A stretch of DNA of 8,352 nucleotides from CAZOMR01 sp964580655 (GTDB taxonomy: Bacteria > RBG-13-61-14 > CAZOMR01). The stretch covers positions 1-8,352 of the forward strand of contig CAZOMR010000148.1 of the NCBI GenBank assembly GCA_964580655.1, given 5' to 3'. Numbering within the stretch: position 1 is the stretch's first letter; the number at the start of each line of letters is the position of its first letter. Both the position numbers and the translations under genes were made by a program. Positions 1 through 5,558 of the stretch are shown one piece after another. The notes under the pieces are model-generated. The model was not told the origin of the DNA. It ran no database searches and worked only from the letters and a program-made list of their open reading frames with translations.

Positions 1-116
1 CTTCCCTCGTTCTGGATCGCCGCCACCTCTTGATACCCATCGGGACCGCACTGATCCTCTCTCTCCCCAGACAATCCTATTGGGAACTCAAATTTTCGGG
101 GAAAGTCCAGTGCCAT
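1..116 (-). CDS. Possible 5' end of a leftward hypothetical gene (partial)
   Basis: A reading frame begins with ATG at 116-114 on the minus strand and stays open to the window edge (38 complete codons), starting MALDFPRKFEF. A G-rich stretch (GGGGGT on the minus strand, around 125-130) lies about 9 bases before the ATG and could act as a weak ribosome binding site. Third codon positions are slightly GC-rich and codons such as GAG, CAG, GTG and ATC are frequent, as in the neighbouring genes. I recognise no domain. Two plus-strand frames are also open across this stretch (to stops at 112-114 and 123-125), so the evidence is thin. If real, this gene is divergent from hisS and shares its upstream region. 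Confidence 0.2.
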   Translation of the reverse strand, partial: MALDFPRKFEFPIGLSGEREDQCGPDGYQEVAAIQNEG

Positions 117-121
117 AATTA

Positions 122-148
122 TTGACCCCCATTACATAATATGATACT
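122..148 (+). promoter_or_regulatory. Tentative hisS promoter region
   Basis: An AT-rich stretch precedes hisS. TTGACC at 122-127 resembles a -35 box. GATACT at 143-148 (15-bp spacer) is a possible -10. TATGAT at 140-145 is a better -10 match but sits only 12 bp from the -35 candidate. No combination is ideal, so only the general location is supported. Transcription from here would also serve aspS and the C45-family gene downstream. Confidence 0.25.
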
Positions 149-206
149 TTTAATGCCCTGATTCTACTTACAGCACTTACATCACACAACTCAGCGGGGA
201 AAGGGC

Positions 207-1517
207 ATGGCAGTCAAGTATCAGTCGGTTAAAGGATTCCCGGACCTGCTTCCTCCGGAAACCATGCTGTGGGAAAGGGTGGAGCGCGATGCCAGGGCCA
301 TTTTTGCGGCTTACGGGTTCCAGGAGATCCGCGTGCCTGTGCTTGAGTATACCGAGCTTTTCTCCCGAGGCATAGGGGCCGATACAGACATAGTTGAGAA
401 AGAGATGTTCAGTTTCCCGGATAAAAAAGGCCGCTCGCTTACACTCCGGCCAGAGGCCACAGCTAGCGTTGTCCGGGCCTATATCGAGCACAACATGGGA
501 AGGGCAGGGCCTGTCAAGCTTTATTACCTCGGTCCCATGTTCCGGTATGAGAGGCCTCAGAAGGGCCGGCATCGGCAGTTCTGGCAGATAGGGGCAGAGG
601 TCATCGGCCTTGCGGGACCAGCCGTAGATGCGGAACTGATGTCAATGCTCAATGCCCTTTTTGATCAACTCGGGATCTCGGGCCTTAGCCTGGAGGTCAA
701 CTCCCTCGGGTGTCCCGTGTGCAGGCCTGCATATCGTGAAAAGCTCATCAGGTATCTCAAACTGCAAGAGGCTGAACTCTGCCCGGACTGCAAGCGCCGC
801 TTGAATGAGAATCCACTTCGGGTACTTGACTGCAAGAATGAGGCCTGCAAAAAAGCTATCGCCGATGCACCATGCCCCGAGGATTTCCTGTGCAAAGCTT
901 GCCAGGACCACTTTTCTGGCCTGAAGGGGTATCTGGATGTCCTTGATGTAGCATATAAGGTGAACCCCCGGATCGTGCGCGGGCTTGATTACTACACCCG
1001 CACCGTGTTTGAATACCAGGACTCAAATCAACCCGGAGCCCAGAACGCGGTGGTCGGTGGAGGCCGATATGATGACCTGATAGAGGAACTCGGGGGGGCG
1101 AGAATTCCGGCCTGCGGGTTTGCCCTGGGCATGGACCGGCTGGTTACGCTCATCCCGAAAAGGGCCAGACCCGAGGCCGATGAAAGGATACTGATTGCGG
1201 CCATCGGCGAGAGAGCTTTTAAGCAAGGTCTGATATGGGCAAAGGACCTTCGAGACGCGGGTTTCATTGCCGAGCTTGCCGAAGAATCCGGGAGCCTTAA
1301 AAAGCAACTTAAACTCGCAGACAGAATGAACATGAATTATGTCTTCATAATTGGAGAGGATGAGATCGAGAAGGGAATCATAACCATCCGGGACATGAGC
1401 TCATCGAAACAAAAACAATGTCAGGCAAAAAAGTTCAAAGAGGAGATATTGAAAAGGGGAAAAAGAATTCTGAATGAATTAATAGAGAAATCTATTTGCA
1501 CAGATTATAACGGATGA
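207..1517 (+). CDS. hisS: Histidyl-tRNA synthetase (HisRS)
   Basis: This cytosolic class II aminoacyl-tRNA synthetase charges tRNA-His with histidine using ATP. The 436-residue length is normal for bacterial HisRS. Motif 1 lies around residues 40-57. Motif 2 spans about 105-131, with FRYE at 112-115 and R113 as the ATP-contacting arginine. The histidine-specific RGLDYY loop is at 258-263, VGGGRYDDL at 283-291, and motif 3 GMDR at 308-311. The C-terminal anticodon-binding domain starts near 325. The insertion between motif 2 and the RGLDYY loop is cysteine-rich (C169, C172, C192, C195, C209, C214, C223, C229, C232) with three CxxC pairs. This is a style known from Firmicutes and deltaproteobacterial-type HisRS and could bind zinc. 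The ATG follows GGGGA at 196-200 with a 6-base gap. The gene ends 26 bp before aspS, and the two are probably co-transcribed. The last 40 codons are more AT-rich than the rest. Confidence 0.97.
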   Translation: MAVKYQSVKGFPDLLPPETMLWERVERDARAIFAAYGFQEIRVPVLEYTELFSRGIGADTDIVEKEMFSFPDKKGRSLTLRPEATASVVRAYIEHNMGRAGPVKLYYLGPMFRYERPQKGRHRQFWQIGAEVIGLAGPAVDAELMSMLNALFDQLGISGLSLEVNSLGCPVCRPAYREKLIRYLKLQEAELCPDCKRRLNENPLRVLDCKNEACKKAIADAPCPEDFLCKACQDHFSGLKGYLDVLDVAYKVNPRIVRGLDYYTRTVFEYQDSNQPGAQNAVVGGGRYDDLIEELGGARIPACGFALGMDRLVTLIPKRARPEADERILIAAIGERAFKQGLIWAKDLRDAGFIAELAEESGSLKKQLKLADRMNMNYVFIIGEDEIEKGIITIRDMSSSKQKQCQAKKFKEEILKRGKRILNELIEKSICTDYNG

Positions 1518-1530
1518 TCTTGAGATCAAG

Positions 1531-1546
1531 AGGGGACAGTTAATTG
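1531..1546 (+). promoter_or_regulatory. Ribosome binding site fixing the TTG start of aspS
   Basis: AGGGG at 1531-1535 lies 8 bases before TTG at 1544. An in-frame TAA at 1541-1543 directly precedes that TTG, so no earlier in-frame start is possible. The first in-frame ATG is codon 29, already inside the conserved OB-fold domain. TTG at 1544 is therefore the best start. TTG at 1556 is the only near alternative and would put the Shine-Dalgarno 20 bases away. Confidence 0.8.
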
Positions 1547-3346
1547 CTTGACCTGTTGGAAGACTGGAAGAGAACGCACCACCTGGGAGAACTGCGCGCA
1601 GATGATGTAGGGAAAAAAGTCCTGATAATGGGCTGGGTGAAGAGCTACCGGGACCACGGCGGGGTTATTTTTGTGGACATGTTCGACCGCTGGGGCATAA
1701 CCCAGGCTGTCTTTGACCCTTCAGAGTCCAAAGAGGTTCACGAGAAGGCGGATCGCTTGCGCGACCAGTGGGTTATTGCGGTCAAGGGCAGGGTGGAAAG
1801 AAGGCCGGAGGGCATGAAGAATCCTAATCTGCCTACCGGAGAGATCGAGGTCAGGGCGAGGGAGCTGAAAATTCTCAACACCTCCCTAACCTCGCCTTTT
1901 CCGATAGAGGATGAGATCAATACATCCGAGGAGACCCGGCTCAAATACCGATACCTTGATTTGCGAAGGCCGATAATGCAGTCGCGGATCATGCGCCGTC
2001 ACCGCGCTGTCAAGCTCATCCGTGATTATTTCGACAACCTCGGGTTCCTGGAGATAGAGACGCCTTTTTTGACAAAGAGCACGCCAGAGGGCGCCCGGGA
2101 CTACCTGGTTCCAAGCAGGGTCATGCCGGGAAAATTCTATGCCCTGCCACAAAGCCCGCAGATATTCAAGCAGATACTCATGATCTCCGGATACGACCGG
2201 TATGTCCAGATAGTCCGATGTATGCGCGACGAGGACCTCCGTGCAGACCGCCAGCCCGAGTTCACACAGATAGACCTTGAGATGAGCTTTGTCGAGCGCG
2301 AGGATGTGTTTGATGTCATAGAGCGTATGCTGGTATTACTCTGGAAGGAAATCCTTGATGTCGAAATCCCGCGGCCTTTCCCCAGAGTTCCATACCACGA
2401 GGTGATGCGTAAATATAGCACGGACCGGCCTGATACCCGCTTCGGGCTGGAGCTCTCTATACTCACCGAACTCCTGCGCGGCTCCGAGTATAATTTCTTT
2501 GAAAAAGCCATTGCAGAAGGCGGGATCATAAAGGGGGTCAGGGTGCCCGGTGCGGCATCCATGAGCCGCAAGGAAACGGATGACCTTACCTATGCCCTCA
2601 AGGAATACGGCGCCAAGGGTCTCACCGTGATACGGTATCAGGAAAAGGGCTGGCACGGCCCTGCAGTGAAGTATTTCAAGGAAGGGCAACTGGATAGCGT
2701 AAAGAAGGAAATGGGAATAGAAGCCGGGGATCTAGTTCTGATGATGGGGGACAGGGAGAAGATCGTCAATGCTTGCATGGCTCAGCTCCGGCTGATGCTT
2801 GCGAAAAAGCTCGAGCTTATTCCGGAAAAAAAATACGAGTTCCTCTGGGTCGTGGACTTTCCGCTCTTTGAATTCAGCGAGACCGATAACCGTTATCAAT
2901 CCATGCATCATCCTTTTACATCGCCTGTTCCGGAAGATATTGACAAGATCAAAACCGCACCGGAATCAGCCCGCTCAAAGCACTACGATATAGTGCTCAA
3001 TGGAGTGGAGCTGGGCGGGGGAAGCATTCGAATCCACCAGAGCGAGATACAGTCACAGGTGTTTGAGGTTCTCGGCATCGGTCGGGAAGAGGCCCAGAGG
3101 AAGTTCGGATTCCTGCTTGAAGCGCTCCAGTATGGCGCGCCTCCGCACGGCGGCATTGCACTGGGCCTGGACAGGCTCCTGGTATCCCTTCTCGGTGGCC
3201 AGTCAATCCGCGATGTAATCCCGTTTCCCAAGACCCAGAGCGCCACGGACCTGATGTGCGATGCCCCGTCTGATCCGGACCCTGGCCAGCTTGAAGAACT
3301 GCACATCAAGTCCGAAGGGGCCGGAGAATTGGCCCCGGACACATGA
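1544..3346 (+). CDS. aspS: Aspartyl-tRNA synthetase, probably non-discriminating (AspRS/AsxRS)
   Basis: This cytosolic class II synthetase attaches aspartate to tRNA-Asp and, if non-discriminating, also to tRNA-Asn. The 600 residues match the usual bacterial type. The N-terminal OB-fold anticodon domain spans about 14-112. Motif 1 lies around 165-180. The QSPQ and FKQ active-site segment is at 203-210. Motif 2 contains RDED at 228-231 followed by LRADRQPEFTQ. The bacterial GAD insertion lies roughly between 300 and 430, and motif 3 GLDR is at 541-544. The OB-fold carries the RDHGG loop with H38, and RPEGMKNPNLPTG with G90. Histidine and glycine at these places are known marks of non-discriminating AspRS, which feeds the GatCAB amidotransferase for Asn-tRNA. 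The start is TTG (see the RBS entry). The stop is one base from the next ATG (TGAGATG), indicating translational coupling. Confidence 0.96.
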   Translation: MLDLLEDWKRTHHLGELRADDVGKKVLIMGWVKSYRDHGGVIFVDMFDRWGITQAVFDPSESKEVHEKADRLRDQWVIAVKGRVERRPEGMKNPNLPTGEIEVRARELKILNTSLTSPFPIEDEINTSEETRLKYRYLDLRRPIMQSRIMRRHRAVKLIRDYFDNLGFLEIETPFLTKSTPEGARDYLVPSRVMPGKFYALPQSPQIFKQILMISGYDRYVQIVRCMRDEDLRADRQPEFTQIDLEMSFVEREDVFDVIERMLVLLWKEILDVEIPRPFPRVPYHEVMRKYSTDRPDTRFGLELSILTELLRGSEYNFFEKAIAEGGIIKGVRVPGAASMSRKETDDLTYALKEYGAKGLTVIRYQEKGWHGPAVKYFKEGQLDSVKKEMGIEAGDLVLMMGDREKIVNACMAQLRLMLAKKLELIPEKKYEFLWVVDFPLFEFSETDNRYQSMHHPFTSPVPEDIDKIKTAPESARSKHYDIVLNGVELGGGSIRIHQSEIQSQVFEVLGIGREEAQRKFGFLLEALQYGAPPHGGIALGLDRLLVSLLGGQSIRDVIPFPKTQSATDLMCDAPSDPDPGQLEELHIKSEGAGELAPDT

Positions 3347-3347
3347 G

Positions 3348-4583
3348 ATGAAAAGAGTGGAAATGAGTCCGAGGGTTTTTTACCTGACTCGCCGGGAGAT
3401 GATGAAGCAAGTCTCTATCGTGCTCGGTGTGGCGTCAAGCCCGCTTACAAGCCTTGCGCTTTCGGAGAAGGAGAAGAAGGAGTTGAACTACATTAGCAGG
3501 CCGGGTAATGACCATACCTTTCCCTGTCTGGAAATCTCAGCAGGCACATATTTCGAGCTCGGGGAAATGATCGGAAAGACCTTTGTCACCCAGATACAAA
3601 ACGGGCTCAGCCGGCGCAGTAAATTGATCAAAAAGATGAAGGATTTTGCCGGGGCTGACCTGGAAGGCCGCTACCAGGGATTCATCGAGGCGCTTGAGAT
3701 GCACCTTCCACATCTCCTGGAAGAGTTGAAGGGCGAGGCCCGAGGCGCAGGCGTGCCCTTCTTTGACCTGATGGTCCTTAATCTCAATCCAGAATATAGC
3801 ATGCTGATGAGAAAGCCGCTGTCCGAACCTGACTGCTCCACGGTTATATCAAGGACCCCGGATCGGGTGATCCTGGCCCATAACGAGGACGGGTCAGGGG
3901 CATATCATGATTCCATGTTCGTGCTCAAGGTAAATGCTCCGAGCGGGGTAACCTTCCTTTGTATGTCCTACCCCGGAATCATCGCTGGCAATGCCCCGGG
4001 GGTTAACGACCAGGGTATTGCCCATTCCTCCAACTTCATAAGCTCGAAAGAGGTTAAGATAGGAATTCCACGCTATTTCCTGGATCGCGCAATGCTTGAA
4101 GCGCGCGACCTTGATGCCGCAGTCGGCCTTGCAGGGCATCCGGCACGAGCCTATTCACAGAATCACAACCTCGTAAGCTACCCGGAGAAAAGGGCTTTGA
4201 TGGTGGAGACAACGCCCTCGAAGTATGAAGTCAAGGAAGTGGATGGCCTGGCATTCCATACCAATCACTTTGTCCTGGAGGGGATGAGGGATGTGCCGGA
4301 ATCACGCCTCGCTATAGCGACCTCCAGGCCTCGATATAATGTATTGAAGAAAGAGGCGGAGAAGATGGCTCATCCGTCATCGCCAGAGCCGGAAGACCTG
4401 GTAAAAATTTTATCAAGTCACAAGGGCAAGCCTTTTTGTCCCTGCCGGCACCCTTCAAAGGCGGGACTCGGGTGTACACTCGGCACAGCGGTCTTTGATA
4501 CGGACAGAGATTCATTGCAATTATTCAAAGGCAGGCCCTGTCAGAAGAAGCATGCAACATACCGGATTTATAAGGATTTTTAA
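3348..4583 (+). CDS. Tat-exported C45/AAT-family Ntn-hydrolase (acyltransferase/amidase-like)
   Basis: The protein resembles the peptidase C45 / acyl-CoA:6-aminopenicillanic acid acyltransferase family. Known members self-cleave before a cysteine, which becomes the N-terminal nucleophile, and then cut or make amide bonds. The 411-residue product starts at ATG 3348, one base after the aspS stop. No good Shine-Dalgarno is present, so reinitiation is likely; ATG 3363 is an alternative. A twin-arginine motif TRREMMK (14-20) is followed by a modest hydrophobic stretch (22-38), suggesting Tat export to the periplasm. The helical N-terminal domain covers about 60-150. The expected self-cleavage site is D162-C163, in the DCST motif. 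AHNEDG (177-182) is the family's conserved Asn loop, followed by the beta-sandwich core with GIIAGNAPGVNDQGIA. The C-terminal GCTLGTAVFD segment is also typical. The substrate is unknown: penicillin acylation is only the family prototype, and N-acyl amino acids, peptides or conjugated amides are equally possible. Confidence 0.8.
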   Translation: MKRVEMSPRVFYLTRREMMKQVSIVLGVASSPLTSLALSEKEKKELNYISRPGNDHTFPCLEISAGTYFELGEMIGKTFVTQIQNGLSRRSKLIKKMKDFAGADLEGRYQGFIEALEMHLPHLLEELKGEARGAGVPFFDLMVLNLNPEYSMLMRKPLSEPDCSTVISRTPDRVILAHNEDGSGAYHDSMFVLKVNAPSGVTFLCMSYPGIIAGNAPGVNDQGIAHSSNFISSKEVKIGIPRYFLDRAMLEARDLDAAVGLAGHPARAYSQNHNLVSYPEKRALMVETTPSKYEVKEVDGLAFHTNHFVLEGMRDVPESRLAIATSRPRYNVLKKEAEKMAHPSSPEPEDLVKILSSHKGKPFCPCRHPSKAGLGCTLGTAVFDTDRDSLQLFKGRPCQKKHATYRIYKDF

Positions 4584-4610
4584 TTTTTTCAGCCAGATAT
4601 TCAAAATAAC

Positions 4611-4638
4611 TTGACAAGAAATTATATTGTGCTATTTT
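4611..4638 (+). promoter_or_regulatory. Sigma70-type promoter of the LysM lipoprotein gene
   Basis: A perfect -35 box TTGACA (4611-4616) is followed after 16 bp by TATTTT (4633-4638), which matches four of six -10 positions. TTTTAT at 4635-4640 with an 18-bp spacer is an alternative. The surrounding sequence is strongly AT-rich, unlike the genes on either side. Transcription would start near 4645, leaving a leader of about 45 bases before the ATG at 4690. Confidence 0.65.
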
Positions 4639-4639
4639 A

Positions 4640-4654
4640 TCCTAAGAATTAGGA
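4640..4654 (+). promoter_or_regulatory. 15-bp palindrome over the predicted transcription start, possible operator
   Basis: TCCTAA-GAA-TTAGGA is a perfect 6-bp dyad around a 3-base centre, located just after the -10 box. A protein bound here would block initiation or promoter clearance. It could also form a small hairpin at the 5' end of the mRNA. No regulator can be named from the sequence. Confidence 0.35.
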
Positions 4655-4673
4655 ATCTTTGTAAAAGGGGAGC

Positions 4674-4680
4674 AAGGAGG
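4674..4680 (+). promoter_or_regulatory. Strong ribosome binding site for the LysM lipoprotein
   Basis: AAGGAGG is a near-perfect anti-16S match 9 bases before ATG 4690. It selects this start, which produces a clean signal peptide, over upstream in-frame starts such as the one at 4627. A start at 4627 would begin before the expected transcription start and would bury the signal peptide. Confidence 0.85.
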
Positions 4681-4689
4681 TCAAAGGGA

Positions 4690-5313
4690 ATGAAAAAGAA
4701 AAGCTGGGTATGGATGGTCATCGTTTTCCTGGCCGCGGGTCTGTTATTCATCAGTTGTAATAAGCCTACTGCTGAACTTCAGAGGGCCGAGTCTGCACTG
4801 GCCGCGGCAGAGGATGCTGGTGCGCTGGAGTATGCGCCGGATAAATACAAGAGCGCGGAATCGAAGCTCAATGAGGGAAAGGATTTAATAGATAAAAACA
4901 GCTATGGCAAGGCGCGCGATGCCCTGGTAGAAGCGGCCCAGCGCGCGGACCGTGCCCGGCAGATGGCCCTGGATGCCAGGGCCAAAGAGAAGGTGGCTAC
5001 AGCACCTGCGCCGCTTGCTCCGCCGGTTGAGGAGGAGCCGGTAATCATTGAAGAGCCAGATGTAGATACAAGCCATGTAGTGGTCAAGGGAGAGTGCCTG
5101 TGGTGGATTGCAGAATACAGGCAGATTTACAATGATCCTTTCCAGTGGCCTTTAATCTACAAGGCCAATCGGGACCAGATAAAGGACCCGGACCTGATAT
5201 ATCCGGACCAGATATTCAGGGTGCCCCGGAGCGCCACTCTGGAGGAAATCAAGGAAGCACGGCGGAGTGCCGGTGCCCCCCGCCCCTATCTTCCCCCTGG
5301 ATATACTCCCTGA
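4690..5313 (+). CDS. DUF4398 + LysM domain lipoprotein
   Basis: This 207-residue envelope protein probably sits on the periplasmic face and touches peptidoglycan. MKKK is followed by a hydrophobic signal (6-21) and a lipobox-like LLFISC with the acylated cysteine predicted at C23. Position -3 is Phe rather than the usual Leu/Val/Ile, so lipidation is likely but not certain. Residues 28-100 are an alanine-rich, charged helical region of DUF4398 type, with helix-turn-helix repeats such as AESALAAAEDAG and ARDALVEAAQRADRARQMA. Residues 103-125 form a Pro/Glu-rich linker. Residues 129-179 are a LysM carbohydrate-binding domain in the variant with a KGECLWWIA start, PFQWPLIYKANR in the middle and DPDLIYPDQIFRVP at the end. 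The tail (180-207) is Pro/Arg-rich. The gene has its own promoter and intrinsic terminator, so it is a single-gene transcription unit. The domains match a group common in Desulfobacterota, whose precise role is not known to me. Confidence 0.88.
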   Translation: MKKKSWVWMVIVFLAAGLLFISCNKPTAELQRAESALAAAEDAGALEYAPDKYKSAESKLNEGKDLIDKNSYGKARDALVEAAQRADRARQMALDARAKEKVATAPAPLAPPVEEEPVIIEEPDVDTSHVVVKGECLWWIAEYRQIYNDPFQWPLIYKANRDQIKDPDLIYPDQIFRVPRSATLEEIKEARRSAGAPRPYLPPGYTP

Positions 5314-5335
5314 ATAAGACATTAAGACAGAATAA

Positions 5336-5369
5336 AGGGCGTCTTCTGAAAGAGAAGGCGCTCTTTTTT
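5336..5369 (+). terminator. Intrinsic (rho-independent) terminator of the lipoprotein gene
   Basis: AGGGCGTCTTCT (5336-5347) pairs with AGAAGGCGCTCT (5353-5364) around the loop GAAAG. The result is a 12-bp stem with two G-U wobbles, followed directly by a run of T residues to 5369. It lies 22 bp after the stop codon, and no second gene shares this transcript before it. Confidence 0.92.
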
Positions 5370-5370
5370 G

Positions 5371-5376
5371 TCTATG
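5371..5376. repeat. Target site duplication, left copy (TCTATG)
   Basis: TCTATG directly abuts the left terminal inverted repeat of the 5377-5502 element. The same six bases directly abut its right end at 5503-5508. This exact placement is what a transposition event leaves behind. Confidence 0.7.
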
Positions 5377-5502
5377 GATGGTTTCATAACTTGTCATGAA
5401 ACATTATGTTAAATTCTGGCATCTGGGTAGGGGCGCAATTTATTGCGCCCTCCTTCTGGGCGTGATGAATCACGCCCCTACTATCTGGGTTATGAAACCA
5501 TC
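5377..5502. mobile_element. 126-bp MITE-like non-coding element with 14-bp perfect TIRs
   Basis: The element starts with GATGGTTTCATAAC (5377-5390) and ends with its exact reverse complement (5489-5502). It is flanked on both sides by TCTATG. No reading frame of note lies inside, so any movement must have relied on a transposase supplied elsewhere. The interior holds two near-perfect GGGCG palindromes (5431-5450 and 5458-5477) facing each other, and a subterminal copy of the end motif (GTCATGAAAC, 5393-5402) that can fold back on the left end. ATCTGGGT occurs twice as a direct repeat (5421-5428 and 5483-5490). The site lies just past the terminator of the upstream gene and before the uvrC promoter, where insertion is harmless. 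It could alternatively be read as a REP/BIME pair with chance flanks, but the exact 6-bp duplication argues for transposition. Confidence 0.75.
5427..5481. repeat. Paired GTAGGGGCG-type REP-like palindromes in inverted orientation
   Basis: GTAGGGGCG (5427-5435) and CGCCCCTAC (5473-5481) are the outer arms. Each half is itself a palindrome: GGGCGCAAT/ATTGCGCCC around TT at 5440-5441, and GGGCGTGAT/ATCACGCCC around GA at 5467-5468. The 7-base spacer TCCTTCT (5451-5457) separates them. Palindromes beginning GTAGGGGCG are a familiar dispersed repeat style in many environmental genomes. The two units are not copies of each other in their centres, so they are related units and not a recent local duplication. 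Confidence 0.75.
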
Positions 5503-5508
5503 TCTATG
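5503..5508. repeat. Target site duplication, right copy (TCTATG)
   Basis: Identical to 5371-5376 and directly next to the right terminal inverted repeat. The match does not extend further in either direction (G against C before it, G against T after it), which fixes the duplication at six bases. Confidence 0.7.
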
Positions 5509-5520
5509 TCAGCTCCGGTC

Positions 5521-5549
5521 TTGCCCCCTTCACGAGCAAGGTATATCAT
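5521..5549 (+). promoter_or_regulatory. uvrC promoter with start site next to the ATG
   Basis: TTGCCC (5521-5526, 4/6 match to -35) and TATCAT (5544-5549, 5/6 match to -10) are separated by the ideal 17 bp. CATAAT at 5547-5552 is an overlapping alternative -10. Initiation 6-8 bases after TATCAT falls at about 5555-5557, only a few bases before the uvrC ATG at 5559. The promoter lies outside the MITE-like element, 13 bp beyond its target duplication. Confidence 0.55.
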
Positions 5550-5558
5550 AATAAAAAG

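Noticed and set aside
3..125. Plus-strand frame open from the window edge to a TGA at 123-125, with a hydrophobic stretch, as the 3' end of an upstream gene
   Set aside because: Forty codons without a stop is not rare at this composition. It is codon-for-codon antisense to the minus-strand candidate, and no family is recognised. Neither can be proven from this window.
2983..3342. Minus-strand frames of up to about 140 codons inside hisS, aspS and uvrC
   Set aside because: They are antisense shadows of strongly conserved synthetase and nuclease genes, have no ribosome binding sites and show no protein-like features.
3261..3347. Longer N-terminus for the C45-family protein starting at ATG 3261
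   Set aside because: It would overlap the conserved 3' end of aspS by 86 bases, adds 29 residues unlike a signal peptide, and would bury the twin-arginine motif.
4627..4689. Upstream start of the lipoprotein gene at 4627
   Set aside because: It lies upstream of the predicted -10 box and lacks a ribosome binding site, whereas ATG 4690 has AAGGAGG 9 bases upstream and gives a clean signal peptide.
5145..5399. Open frame running from the LysM gene into the terminator
   Set aside because: It is a shifted-frame shadow of the lipoprotein coding region and passes through the terminator stem-loop. It has no recognisable domain or start signal.
5427..5481. CRISPR-like short array or riboswitch
   Set aside because: There are only two inverted palindromic units, with no regularly spaced direct repeats and no downstream gene arrangement typical of a riboswitch. 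The TIRs and duplication explain the region better.
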